NCBI GenBank assembly: GCA_903875605.1
Contig: CAIQWT010000087.1
Coordinates: 62,001-126,000 of the forward strand
Direction: 5' to 3'
Length of the DNA stretch: 64,000 bases
DNA from: an uncultured Geobacteraceae bacterium
Lineage (GTDB): Bacteria; Desulfobacterota; Desulfuromonadia; Geobacterales; Pseudopelobacteraceae
Positions 17,071-25,941 of the stretch are shown here, in pieces (position 1 is the stretch's first letter; every line of letters starts with the position of its first letter). The notes beneath the pieces were generated by a model that was given only the letters and a program-made list of their open reading frames with translations, ran no database searches and was not told where the DNA came from. The position numbers and the translations under genes are program-made.

Positions 17071-17481
17071 ATGCTCCACTACTCAATTGAAATACCCGGC
17101 ATTCTTGATTCACTGCGTGTCGCGGCTCCATTTACGGATGCCGTTCTTCATGAACTCCCTGGAATGGAAGATCGTGACAAACTGACCCATGACCTGCGGC
17201 TGGTTTCCAGCGAAGCGCTAACCAATGCCCTGCGCCACGGAGAGCGTACAGGGGCTCAGATAAAGCTCGCATATACTCTGTACTCTGACAAGGTTGTGAT
17301 TACTATTACTGATCATGGGATTGGTTTCGACCCCGACACGGTGGAACTGCCTGATTTTGAAGAATGCCCTGAAGGTGGCTACGGAATTTACATTATGAAA
17401 ACTATTATGGATGAAATGCGATATGAAAAGACATCCGACGGCAACAATCTTATCCTCACCAAGAGCTGGGCGGTTACCTGA
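17071..17481 (+). CDS. RsbW-like anti-sigma factor serine kinase
   Basis: 136 residues of a GHKL ATPase without a DHp domain. The N-box is SSEALTNALRHGE, the G1 box is ITDHGIGFDPD, and GGYGIYIMKTIMDEM forms the ATP-lid end. RsbW proteins phosphorylate a STAS partner and sequester a target. The cognate STAS protein is probably the one at 16341, with the PP2C protein at 13955 opposing it. No sigma factor is encoded nearby, so the final target is unknown; it may be a biosynthetic enzyme. Confidence 0.85.
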   Translation: MLHYSIEIPGILDSLRVAAPFTDAVLHELPGMEDRDKLTHDLRLVSSEALTNALRHGERTGAQIKLAYTLYSDKVVITITDHGIGFDPDTVELPDFEECPEGGYGIYIMKTIMDEMRYEKTSDGNNLILTKSWAVT

Positions 17482-17482
17482 T

Positions 17483-18484
17483 ATGTTTCTATTCCGAATA
17501 ACAACATATGTATTTACTTTCATCTTACTGTCTGGCTGCAGTGGTGTGCCACTCATTCTACCTTCCGGTTTTGTTGCCGAACGGGATGTAAAATCTTTAG
17601 AACCCGCCCCTCCGGAAGTAATGCAGGCTTTTGAGGCCGGACTCAACAAAGAATACCTACTGGGTCCCGGTGACGTTGTTGAGATCGTAGCGCCGGTGTA
17701 TCCTGAAATTGCCGGAGAACAGACACTAAGTCCCGAAGGATTTATGACGGTCTACCCAGTCGGCAGCGTTCAGGTGGGTGGACTGAGCAGAAGCGATGCG
17801 GAAGCGCGCCTGAAAGCAGCGTTGGCAAAATACTTTTCCCCATTGTCCCTGACTCTGCGGATAAAGTCTTTCGAGAACAATCAGGTACTGGTGCTGGGCA
17901 AAGTAGCAACTCCAGGAGTTGTCAAATTCAGGTCCCGTCCCAATCTATTGGAAGCATTGGCCAAATCCGGAGCCTTCTCGCCTACCGGTCTTGATCGGCG
18001 ATTTACCAACTGCGAGATAATCAGGGGTAAAGATCAGATTCTGCGTATCTCAATTGACGAACTGCTCAAAGGCGGGGCTAATGGGCGTAACATAGATCTG
18101 GCCAACAACGACGTCGTTTATATTCATGAGAATAACGACAACAATGTTTATGTCATGGGAGAAGTCAGCAAGCCGGGAGCTTACGAAATGCGAACCTCCA
18201 TGTCGCTCCTGAATGCTGTCATGCTGGCCGGCGGACCAACCGAGGACGCTGTTACCAGTGAAATAATGTTGGTGCGTGAAAAAGCAGGAGAAGCGGAGCC
18301 TCTCAAAATAAGTCTCAGCAAAATGGTAGAATCATCCGACTATGGTGGCAATGTCGTGCTGGCTCGCAACGATATTATCTTTGTACCGAGACGCGGCATA
18401 GCGAAATTCAACTACTACCTGAGGATGATTAATCCTTTTACGCAGATGATTATTTTCAGCAAGGCACTTGGCCTTTACAAATAG
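17483..18484 (+). CDS. Wza-like polysaccharide export lipoprotein
   Basis: 333 residues from ATG 17483, one base after the preceding stop. A lipoprotein signal ends in LLSGCSG, with lipidation at the Cys. The poly_export domain is seen as YLLGPGDVVEIV and PEGFMTVYPVGSVQVGGL. Two SLBB-like segments follow (NQVLVLGKVATPGVVKFR and NVYVMGEVSKPGAYEMR). Wza proteins form the outer-membrane exit pore for capsule or EPS. The Wzz-like partner begins six bases after the stop. An in-frame start 24 codons earlier lies inside the kinase gene and is rejected. Confidence 0.9.
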   Translation: MFLFRITTYVFTFILLSGCSGVPLILPSGFVAERDVKSLEPAPPEVMQAFEAGLNKEYLLGPGDVVEIVAPVYPEIAGEQTLSPEGFMTVYPVGSVQVGGLSRSDAEARLKAALAKYFSPLSLTLRIKSFENNQVLVLGKVATPGVVKFRSRPNLLEALAKSGAFSPTGLDRRFTNCEIIRGKDQILRISIDELLKGGANGRNIDLANNDVVYIHENNDNNVYVMGEVSKPGAYEMRTSMSLLNAVMLAGGPTEDAVTSEIMLVREKAGEAEPLKISLSKMVESSDYGGNVVLARNDIIFVPRRGIAKFNYYLRMINPFTQMIIFSKALGLYK

Positions 18485-18490
18485 GACTCC

Positions 18491-20737
18491 ATGGACTCAA
18501 AACCTAACCAAAAAGAGCCGCAGTTCAAGCCACGCAGAACCTTCAGCAAACCGTTCAATCCGATCGGTGCTGTCATTGAATACCTGCATATAGTGGTGGC
18601 CATAGCCATAATCGGCACCATGCTTACGGTTCCGTACGTGATACTCAAAAAGAAACCAAAATTCGGAACTGAGGGGATTATTATGATTAATCCCTATATG
18701 CCAAAGATTCTTTACCGTGTGGAGGACAGTAATTTTATCCATTCTTTCGAAGACTGGATGCGAACTCAGATCAAGGTGATAACCAGTTACCCGGTGCTGG
18801 AATGGTCTATTAAAGATTATGAAGCACAGGGTTTCAAATGGCAGCTGCCTGGCGAATCAACATTGTCTGCTGTTAACCGGCTCAAAAGCAGCGTCAAGGT
18901 AGTTCAAATACGCGACACCCAGCTTATTACCCTTACTATGGAGAACCTCCGCAGCGATGGTATGGCAGAGATGATCAACAGCGTCATAAAGGGCTACATC
19001 AACTCGATTGATTCCTCCACACACACCCAGGACAGCTATAAGCTGGACGTGTTGGGTAAAGAACGCCAGAAAGTCCAGAATGAACTGGATGAGGGATATA
19101 GGAAGCTTGAGGAGATCTCCCGCAAATATGGAACAGCCATTACGGAAGAAAAGAATCTCTACATCTATTTTGAAACGCTCTCCGACCTGAAAAAAACCTA
19201 TAACAAGATGCTTTCCGAGCGGATTATGGCTGAAAGCCGCATGAGGGCACTGGATGAGAAGAGTGGCACTCTTAAAGGCATGCCGCTTTCTGGGTTGGTG
19301 GCCGACCGCGTGGACGCTGGCCTGGGCATGTCCGGCCTCATAGTCCAGATTAGCACTCGTATTCAGGATGCTAAAGAGCAGATGGTTGGATTGACGGAGG
19401 ATAACCCTCGCTACGTCCTGCTTAAGCGACGCTTGAATGAGATGGAAGGACAGGTAGTGCGCCTTCAGGAATGGCTCACAAAAAATCAGGATCAGGTTGT
19501 GCGGGGCAAGCTTCTTGATGACAACCAGTTAGCGATTGAAAATTCCCGGGTCGACTACCGCACATCAAAAGCGGCTGAAAAACTGCTTTTAAAAGAGCTC
19601 GATAGAGCTCAGAAAGATGTGCTGGAATACAACACCGCAGTCCTGCGCGCCCAGACCAAGCGCCAGGAAATTCAGCGCCTGATGGAAAGTCTGACCCGTA
19701 TCAATGAACGCACCGATCAGATCCAAATGGAATTTGCTTCTCCGGGACGCATTACAGTGACCGCCTGGGCAATGAAACCGGAGCATCCCAATGCTGACCC
19801 ACGCGGCAAGTTTGTGCCTATCTGCTTCATTGTATCGCTTCTTGCCGGAATTGGAGTTGCGCTGGGACGCGAAATGATGGACAGCCGTATAAAACGTCCG
19901 GCCGACGTGGAGAAATTACTGGGCTTCCCGCTCACCGCCTTCATTCTGCGCGCCGATGAGGAAAATATTCCACTGAACGACTTGTACTCTATTCATACAC
20001 GTCATCCCCGTTCTTTTATAACCCAGCAGTTGGCTGAAATGGTTGTCAAAATTGACCGCGAACGACAAGAACACGGCTCAAAGATATTTGCCTTCACCGG
20101 CCTGTCTGATGGCTGCGGAGTCACTATGTTGGCAATGAATGTTTTGGCAATGAGCTCCGCACCGAAAAACCGGCGTCTATACATTGATCTGAACACCCGC
20201 GCTCCACTCGGCAGTAGCGAACCGCTGAAAAGTATCCTGGGCAACAACATTCCTCAGGGATTCCTGAATGATGCCAATGAAGAATTCCCGTTCGCCTTCT
20301 ATCCCAGTGCCACGGATATGCATGAAGGGCGGGCTCACTCCAGTGATGATCTAAAAACACTACTCGAAGAGCTAAAAAACTCCTTTGACCTGATCGTAAT
20401 CGACATTCCGCCTGTTTTACTTTCTGCCGATACTCAGGCGATTGCCAGCATCTCTGATGTAGTGATCTTGACCGCCTTAGCGCGTCATTCCCTCTGGGGG
20501 CAGTTGATGCGCTCAGTTACAATGCTGGATGATTGTGGAGTAAAAGTAATTTCTGTAGTACTGAACCGTGTCGGGTTTGTCCGGGGTGGGTACCTGAGTA
20601 AAAACCTGCAGGCCTATCTAACTCTGGGACAGGAGAAGAAACGTCGTCTTCTCGGCGTAGGCAGCCTCTCGAGTTTCATAAAGTCGTACCGCACATATGG
20701 ACTCCAAACTGTAAGGCGCATTTTCGGCAAAGGGTGA
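18491..20737 (+). CDS. Wzz chain-length protein with degenerate BY-kinase domain
   Basis: 748 residues. A first membrane helix (VVAIAIIGTMLTVPYVIL, about 35-52), a long periplasmic coiled coil, and a second helix (FVPICFIVSLLAGIGVAL, about 441-458) define the Wzz part. The cytoplasmic part resembles a bacterial tyrosine kinase or ParA-like domain, but Walker A reads GLSDGCGVTML (537-547) without the Lys of GKST. Walker A-prime is LYIDLN and Walker B is LIVIDIPP. No Tyr cluster ends the protein. It probably sets chain length and gates Wza without autophosphorylation, which is an inference from the lost Lys. Confidence 0.88.
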   Translation: MDSKPNQKEPQFKPRRTFSKPFNPIGAVIEYLHIVVAIAIIGTMLTVPYVILKKKPKFGTEGIIMINPYMPKILYRVEDSNFIHSFEDWMRTQIKVITSYPVLEWSIKDYEAQGFKWQLPGESTLSAVNRLKSSVKVVQIRDTQLITLTMENLRSDGMAEMINSVIKGYINSIDSSTHTQDSYKLDVLGKERQKVQNELDEGYRKLEEISRKYGTAITEEKNLYIYFETLSDLKKTYNKMLSERIMAESRMRALDEKSGTLKGMPLSGLVADRVDAGLGMSGLIVQISTRIQDAKEQMVGLTEDNPRYVLLKRRLNEMEGQVVRLQEWLTKNQDQVVRGKLLDDNQLAIENSRVDYRTSKAAEKLLLKELDRAQKDVLEYNTAVLRAQTKRQEIQRLMESLTRINERTDQIQMEFASPGRITVTAWAMKPEHPNADPRGKFVPICFIVSLLAGIGVALGREMMDSRIKRPADVEKLLGFPLTAFILRADEENIPLNDLYSIHTRHPRSFITQQLAEMVVKIDRERQEHGSKIFAFTGLSDGCGVTMLAMNVLAMSSAPKNRRLYIDLNTRAPLGSSEPLKSILGNNIPQGFLNDANEEFPFAFYPSATDMHEGRAHSSDDLKTLLEELKNSFDLIVIDIPPVLLSADTQAIASISDVVILTALARHSLWGQLMRSVTMLDDCGVKVISVVLNRVGFVRGGYLSKNLQAYLTLGQEKKRRLLGVGSLSSFIKSYRTYGLQTVRRIFGKG

Positions 20738-20743
20738 CAAGGG

Positions 20744-22102
20744 ATGGACAAGATCATCCTCCTTTTCATGCTGGCAAGCATCGCCCTGCTCATGTACAAA
20801 GAGCCGAAGGAGCTGTTCCTCTATTTTTTCCTGCCGGTTTTGACGATGATGCCGGTTTATTATCAGACCAAGATTGTTTCCGGCATACCGGAAATCAGCT
20901 TCTGGAGCGCAGTGCTGCTGCCGATCGCTTTCGTCTGGATTCTCAACAAACACGGCGAAGGATACCGGTTTTCTCCTCTTGATCTTCTCATCCTTCTGCA
21001 TCTAGTCCTCGTATTTTCCGGTGAATGGCACAATACTAGCTACAAAGAAGCCCAGAAGGTATTTTATAATGACCTGACCATTCGACTCCTCCCCTGTATC
21101 ATGGCACGAGCCTGGTTCATGGACTCTGACAGCCGTATGAAAATGTTCAAAATAATAATTTTGTGCGGCGCGATAGTAGCGGCGTTTCAACTCATCGAAT
21201 TTCGTTTATGGTTCAACGTGTTTGACGATATTTTGAGGAAAATCTGGCCGCACTCCGTTCCTTGGGGTGGTGGTATGAAGCGCGGAGGACTTAAACGTGC
21301 TGCAGGACCTTTCGGCCACCCGATCTGCGCTGGTTATTTTTTCACTATGTTTGTACCGCTGGCGATCTGGCTTTGGAAAAACGACTATTTTGAGCTAAAA
21401 AAACATGGTCTCTGGATGTTCCTTCTTTGCGTCACGGGTGCTATAACCTCAATTTCGCGAGCTCCCATTGCCGGAGTTTTTATGGGATTCGTTATTATCT
21501 GGTACGGCTGGACTAAGAACAAGGCTGTAGCAACCATGTTTCTGGCCAGCTTCCTTATTGTAGCATCCGTTCTTGTCATCCCTAAATTTATCGCCTACGT
21601 CAACGTCAGTCGCGCCACCGCAGAGACTGAAGATCAGCGCAATGCCGCCTACAGGGCGGAACTGCTGGACAATTACAAAGAGGTAATTGCCGAAAAACCG
21701 CTGTTCGGCTGGGGGCGCTTTGGCGTACCGGTGGTCAAGGGTCAGGACTCAGTTGACAATGAATATCTGGTCATAGTGCTGGCGTCCGGCTATATGTCAC
21801 TCTATGCCTATCTCGCAAGTATGCTCTGGGTCCTGGTCAGGTTGAGCATGTATGCTATTTTCAGCGATCCATCCTCACGCGAGGGGCGCCTGGCCTGGTG
21901 CCTGTTGGCCGGTTTCATCGCCGCCGCATTAACACAGACAACCGTCTATGCCGGGACACAGACGATTCAGTTTTTCTATATGCTTATGGGATTTTCGGAA
22001 GGCCTGGTACAGCTGAAGCATTTTGAAAGCCAGGAACATCCGGCTGTTGCAAGAACTCTGGGAGGAAACGATTATGAATATAACTTTTCTCGTACCCTGT
22101 AA
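20744..22102 (+). CDS. O-antigen ligase/Wzy-like polysaccharide polymerase
   Basis: 452 residues with about ten to twelve hydrophobic segments, starting MDKIILLFMLASIALLMY. A large loop holds SVPWGGGMKRGGLKRAAGPFGHP. The later periplasmic loop contains EKPLFGWGRFGVP and VDNEYLVIVLASGY, the typical Wzy_C/O-antigen ligase signature. It should join repeat units or attach polymer to an acceptor on the outer face of the inner membrane. The next gene starts within its last 29 bases. Confidence 0.85.
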   Translation: MDKIILLFMLASIALLMYKEPKELFLYFFLPVLTMMPVYYQTKIVSGIPEISFWSAVLLPIAFVWILNKHGEGYRFSPLDLLILLHLVLVFSGEWHNTSYKEAQKVFYNDLTIRLLPCIMARAWFMDSDSRMKMFKIIILCGAIVAAFQLIEFRLWFNVFDDILRKIWPHSVPWGGGMKRGGLKRAAGPFGHPICAGYFFTMFVPLAIWLWKNDYFELKKHGLWMFLLCVTGAITSISRAPIAGVFMGFVIIWYGWTKNKAVATMFLASFLIVASVLVIPKFIAYVNVSRATAETEDQRNAAYRAELLDNYKEVIAEKPLFGWGRFGVPVVKGQDSVDNEYLVIVLASGYMSLYAYLASMLWVLVRLSMYAIFSDPSSREGRLAWCLLAGFIAAALTQTTVYAGTQTIQFFYMLMGFSEGLVQLKHFESQEHPAVARTLGGNDYEYNFSRTL

Positions 22103-23123
22103 AGATCTGGCCGGCGGTCTGCGGGTTGTTGCCTGCTACGGCAATGCGCTGATCCGACGTGGCCATCATGTCACGGTTGTCTATCCGCAGCGCGACTTGC
22201 CGCTGAAGGAACGCCTGCGGCGGCAGGCAAAGCGGGCCATCTTCCATGAAAAGGATCATCTTGACTATTTCTGCGGTCGGCTTCTGGAAGTACCAGCCAT
22301 AACCGAGGAACATGTTCCTGACGGGGATTGTATTATCGCCACCTCGTTCCAGACCGCCGAATGGGCAGTCGATTTTCCTGAAATATGCGGAAGAAAGTTC
22401 TACCTGATCCAGGGGTATGAAAAAATGTGGGCAAAAGAAGATGAGGATGTAGATGCCACCTTCCGGATGCCGTTTAAAAAAATTGTTATTTCCCGCTGGC
22501 TGAAGGATACAGTGGAGCAGATAACCGGTGAAACGAATATCCCCATGATTGCCAATGGAAGAGATTTTTTTCTTTCCGAATTTATGGCCGAAGGCATTAA
22601 GAGGGAGTTCAAGGTCGGCTGTCTCTATTCACCAGTGCCTTTAAAACGGACAGGACTAGCCCTTGAGACATTCCAGATTTTACGCCGGCAGTTTCCTGAT
22701 CTTAAAATCACCATGTTCGGCTCCCAGGACCCTGATCATGAGCAGTACCCGGACTTTCCCTTTGACACGGTGACGTTCCAGCGCAAGCCATCGCCGGAGC
22801 AAATTCGTGCAACATATCTGAATACGCAGGTCTGGCTTGTACCGAGCGCCTCGGAAGGATTCTGCCTTCCGGCTCTGGAAGCTATTTCACTTGGATGTTC
22901 GGTTGTGTCAGTAGACAATGGCGGTATTCGTGACATAATTACGGACAGTGTTGAAGGCTATATTGTCGAGCAGGCAACCGCAGAAATGCTTGCCGCCAGA
23001 GTCGTAACAATTCTGAATAATCAGGCTCTCGGAATCAGCATGAGTACTGCAGCCCTGCGTCGGGCCGACGATTTTTCGTGGGAACATTCAACAGATATGC
23101 TGGAAAAAGTATTGGAGGGGTAA
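22074..23123 (+). CDS. Family 4 glycosyltransferase
   Basis: 349 residues from ATG 22074, preceded by GGGAGGAAACGATT. The N-terminus MNITFLVPCKDLAGGLRVV is a GT-B nucleotide-fold start. The donor domain has VGCLYSPVPLKRTGLALE and the EX7E-like segment PSASEGFCLPALEAISLGCS. It overlaps the ligase gene by 29 bases and ends in a TAATG overlap with the next glycosyltransferase, so three genes are translationally coupled. Sugar specificity is unknown. Confidence 0.85.
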   Translation: MNITFLVPCKDLAGGLRVVACYGNALIRRGHHVTVVYPQRDLPLKERLRRQAKRAIFHEKDHLDYFCGRLLEVPAITEEHVPDGDCIIATSFQTAEWAVDFPEICGRKFYLIQGYEKMWAKEDEDVDATFRMPFKKIVISRWLKDTVEQITGETNIPMIANGRDFFLSEFMAEGIKREFKVGCLYSPVPLKRTGLALETFQILRRQFPDLKITMFGSQDPDHEQYPDFPFDTVTFQRKPSPEQIRATYLNTQVWLVPSASEGFCLPALEAISLGCSVVSVDNGGIRDIITDSVEGYIVEQATAEMLAARVVTILNNQALGISMSTAALRRADDFSWEHSTDMLEKVLEG

Positions 23124-24286
23124 TGACCCGCAAAATCCGCATCGCCTACATATCACTCGCTGACCCCGGTGACCGCAGATCATGGTCGGGTGGCATCTGG
23201 TCGATGGCGCGGGCGCTGGAACGCCACGCTGGTGATGTGAGCTGCCTGGGGCCGGTAAATCATCAACGCCTGGAACAGAAAAGCGGCAAACTGCTTGCGT
23301 CTCTGGCCTACATGGCAACAGGCAAACGCTACGCCCCGCATCATTCCTTGTTCTGGGCTCGCCGCCATGCCCGTTTTTTTGAACAGCAACTTGTCGGGAA
23401 AAAATTTGATATTATCTTCGCTCCAGTCGCGTCATCAATCATTCCATTTCTAAAAACCGATATCCCGATAATTTCCCTTTCCGACGCCACTTTTGCCGCT
23501 ATGGAGGGTTACTATGACAACTACAGCGACCTGTTGCCATCATCCCGCAAAGCGGGTCACGAACTGGAACGGCGTACTCTTGAAAAGTCAGCACGCGCAG
23601 TGTATCCCTCCCCCTGGGCAGCCGAATCAGCAGTGAAAGATTACGCCATGCCACGTGAACTGACAGCCGTTTACCCGCTGGGTGCGAATCTAGACGAACC
23701 ACCAGGTAGAAAGGATGTTTTGGCAAAGCAACGCGGCGCTGAATGTCGCCTGCTGCTCCTTGGACGCGACTGGGAACGCAAGGGGGGTGATATTGCCCTT
23801 GATGCATTGCGAGAGTTATTGCAACTCGGCATACCCGCTTCGCTCACGGTTGTCGGCTGTCGTCCGCCAGACGGTGTAGTTCACCCACGCATGGAAGTAG
23901 TGCCGTTCGTCAATAAGAACGAACCAGCGGGTCGCCTCCGTTTTCGCGAACTGCTTCTCACCTCCGATTTTCTAGTGCTCCCAACAAGAGCCGAATGTTA
24001 CGGCTATGTCTTTGCTGAGGCTTCGGCTTTTGGACTGTTTTCATTTGCCACCGATACCGGAGGTGTCCCGGGCGTTGTTACCGACGGTGATAATGGCAGG
24101 CTGTTGCAACTTTCGGCAGGCGGAAAAGAGTGGGCAGAGGCAATTGCCGAGCAGTTTTCAGATGAAGAACGCTACAAGACGGGGAGGCTGCATGCTCGCA
24201 ACGCTTTTGATCAGCGCCTAAACTGGGACGCCTGGGGAATCAGAACGGCAGAAATTATGCGGGAAGTTTTGGCTGAAATCCGATAA
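23123..24286 (+). CDS. Family 4 glycosyltransferase
   Basis: 387 residues from ATG 23123, which shares its first base with the previous stop. Domain order is GT-B: an N-terminal acceptor domain (YISLADPGDRRSWSGGIWSM) and a donor domain with LLLLGRDWERKGGDIALDAL and PTRAECYGYVFAEASAFGL, the EX7E-type catalytic segment. GVPGVVTDGDNGRLL follows, as in sucrose-synthase-like GT4 enzymes. It probably extends the repeat unit. A palindromic repeat lies just after its stop. Confidence 0.87.
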   Translation: MTRKIRIAYISLADPGDRRSWSGGIWSMARALERHAGDVSCLGPVNHQRLEQKSGKLLASLAYMATGKRYAPHHSLFWARRHARFFEQQLVGKKFDIIFAPVASSIIPFLKTDIPIISLSDATFAAMEGYYDNYSDLLPSSRKAGHELERRTLEKSARAVYPSPWAAESAVKDYAMPRELTAVYPLGANLDEPPGRKDVLAKQRGAECRLLLLGRDWERKGGDIALDALRELLQLGIPASLTVVGCRPPDGVVHPRMEVVPFVNKNEPAGRLRFRELLLTSDFLVLPTRAECYGYVFAEASAFGLFSFATDTGGVPGVVTDGDNGRLLQLSAGGKEWAEAIAEQFSDEERYKTGRLHARNAFDQRLNWDAWGIRTAEIMREVLAEIR

Positions 24287-24293
24287 ATCACCC

Positions 24294-24386
24294 GTAGGGA
24301 CGACGCCAACGGCTCGCCCTGGTACAAACGACAACAATGCCGGATATTGCAACAAAATTCGGGCGAGCCGCTGGCATCGTCCCTAC
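24294..24386. repeat. 93-bp palindromic MITE/REP-like element
   Basis: The arms GTAGGGACGACGCC...CTCGCCC (24294-24319) and GGGCGAGCCGCTGG...CCCTAC (24361-24386) are 26-bp inverted repeats with two mismatches, around a 41-bp centre. The element sits in the short gap between two glycosyltransferase genes and ends 19 bases before the next ATG. RNA from it would fold into one long hairpin. No second copy was seen in this window. Similar GC-rich palindromes occur as dispersed intergenic repeats in many bacteria. Confidence 0.7.
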
Positions 24387-24405
24387 ATCAAACAGAGGCA
24401 ACTCT

Positions 24406-25338
24406 ATGAATTTCTTCGGCTACTATGTACTTAATCTGGAACCGACCATTCTGGCTTTTCTCGGCCAGATGCATCCTGTGCCAGACTGGCTGAAACCGGT
24501 GGCAGTTATAGAACACGTTCCATGGTGGCACGGCCGCCCTTGGACGATGCTCAAACGCAAAGTGAAACAGGTTTCGTACTCACTGCAAGGCCTTGATCAT
24601 CATCTTATGGTGCATGCCGCTGACGAAGAACGAATGCGGAAGCTGTGCGGCGTGCACGGTGCGTTTATCAGCCAGAACATCTACGTTGACAGCAATGCGT
24701 ACAGCCCGAAGAAGCTCGAAAAAGAGTACGACGCAATCTATGTGGCTCAGATGAAGCCGTTCAAACGTCATCACCTCGCCGCACTGGTAAAAAAACTATA
24801 CATTGCCACTGCTTGGGGAGGTGACCTTCCATCCTTCTGCCGCCAGGTAAGCCATGCAACATTCAATGAAAAACGCCTTGACAAATCGGAACTTGCCGTT
24901 ATGTACAATCGCTCCCACTGCAGCCTGGCGCTGTCGGCTGTTGAGGGGGCTATGCTTGCCAGCTATGAAAGCCTGCTCTGCGGAACTCCGGTCGTGACCA
25001 CAGCGTCTCGTGGTGGACGGGATGAGTTCTTCGATCGGAACAACTGTATTCAGGTACCGGCAAGTGCAGATGCCGTATTTGCAGCGGTTGAACACTTCAA
25101 GTCATATCCTCCCGATCCTGAGCTTATTCGAGCAGAAGCTCTGGCTAGGACTGGCGAACATCGTCGTCGGTTCTGCCGCTATATTGCCGAATTAATATCG
25201 CGCCATGGGGGAGGCACTATTTCCGCAGAGCAACTGGATGCAAGATATTTTAGCAAGCCAGGAGGAATCGGAACGCGTTTTATCTGGGCTGATGCGTTTG
25301 ACAAGCCGGAGCAGTTGGTACAGGTGCAGAATGACTAA
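24406..25338 (+). CDS. GT-B glycosyltransferase, family 4-like
   Basis: 310 residues from ATG 24406; an earlier in-frame ATG lies inside the palindromic repeat and is rejected. Visible features include AVIEHVPWWHGRPWTMLKRK, DAIYVAQMKPFKRHHLAALV and LSAVEGAMLASYESLLCGTPVV, the last a GT4-like EX7E region. It is shorter than most GT4 enzymes and lacks part of the N-terminal Rossmann fold. It probably acts in the same polysaccharide pathway. Its last bases overlap a short ORF derived from a GspE gene. Confidence 0.72.
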   Translation: MNFFGYYVLNLEPTILAFLGQMHPVPDWLKPVAVIEHVPWWHGRPWTMLKRKVKQVSYSLQGLDHHLMVHAADEERMRKLCGVHGAFISQNIYVDSNAYSPKKLEKEYDAIYVAQMKPFKRHHLAALVKKLYIATAWGGDLPSFCRQVSHATFNEKRLDKSELAVMYNRSHCSLALSAVEGAMLASYESLLCGTPVVTTASRGGRDEFFDRNNCIQVPASADAVFAAVEHFKSYPPDPELIRAEALARTGEHRRRFCRYIAELISRHGGGTISAEQLDARYFSKPGGIGTRFIWADAFDKPEQLVQVQND

Positions 25339-25462
25339 ATCTACAAACGGCAATTTGATTCGTTCTCAGGCTATTGCAGACGGGATGACGACTCTCAAAC
25401 AGGATGGCATGTTTAAGATGTTTCAAGGCTTGACGGATATTAGCGAGGTGCGCAGAGTTTGA
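25331..25462 (+). pseudogene. Orphan C-terminal tail of a GspE/PilB-type ATPase
   Basis: A 43-codon ORF starting at ATG 25331, overlapping the previous gene. Residues IRSQAIADGMTTLKQDGMF and QGLTDISEVRRV match the extreme C-terminus of GspE/PilB ATPases. They closely parallel the tail of the full ATPase at 37292-39217 (IRSQATLEGMTTLKQDGIL, QGITDIREIRKV). The rest of the ATPase is absent. It is most likely a relic left by recombination between duplicated segments. Confidence 0.7.
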
Positions 25463-25497
25463 GTTGATTAAGACGACCCACAAAGGAGCGGCAAACT

Positions 25498-25941
25498 ATG
25501 AAAACAGTGATCAACTATTTACTTTTGGTGACTTTTGTAACTGGTTGCAGTGGTGGAGGGGGAGGTTCTACTGTTTCAGAATATAAAATGACCGACGTCA
25601 AACCATTAACCGGCTTCGTCTATGCCACACAGCAGAATGTTGCGATAGATATCGCGCTCCCCTATCCTGGCGGAGTTGTAACAATATATGAAACGCGGCC
25701 TTTGAGTGCGATCTATGACACGGCTGGCAATTCGCTTGCAACTCCGGTAGTCAGCGAACCAGCTTTTTTATTGCAGGGCTTGAGCTCATCTATGGCGGAG
25801 GGGGACGGCCTGTACCATTACCGTGAGACCCTCGTTATGCCGGTAGCCACAAAAACTGTGTATCTGGCGACACCTGCCAGAATAGACGTTCCTGTTACGA
25901 ATGGCACAGTCACCTATACCTTCAACATGGGAGGAGCATGA
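25498..25941 (+). CDS. Small lipoprotein paired with LruC protein
   Basis: 147 residues. The lipoprotein signal MKTVINYLLLVTFVTGCSG is followed by a Gly-rich linker and a beta-rich domain (VYATQQNVAIDIALPYPGG; TIYETRPLSAIYD). CAAAGGAG precedes the ATG. The family is not recognised beyond lipoprotein character, although similar small proteins occur next to LruC genes. Its stop overlaps the start of the LruC gene (ATGA), so the two probably act together at the cell surface. Confidence 0.65.
   Translation: MKTVINYLLLVTFVTGCSGGGGGSTVSEYKMTDVKPLTGFVYATQQNVAIDIALPYPGGVVTIYETRPLSAIYDTAGNSLATPVVSEPAFLLQGLSSSMAEGDGLYHYRETLVMPVATKTVYLATPARIDVPVTNGTVTYTFNMGGA

Noticed and set aside
22023-22073. Longer start for the glycosyltransferase at 22074
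   Set aside because: The 17 extra codons lie inside the ligase gene and do not resemble a GT-B N-terminus, whereas ATG 22074 has a good ribosome binding site and begins the nucleotide fold.
24294-24386. The palindrome as an ordinary Rho-independent terminator
   Set aside because: The arms are 41 bases apart with no T-run after the second arm, and the next gene of the operon starts 19 bases later on the same strand.
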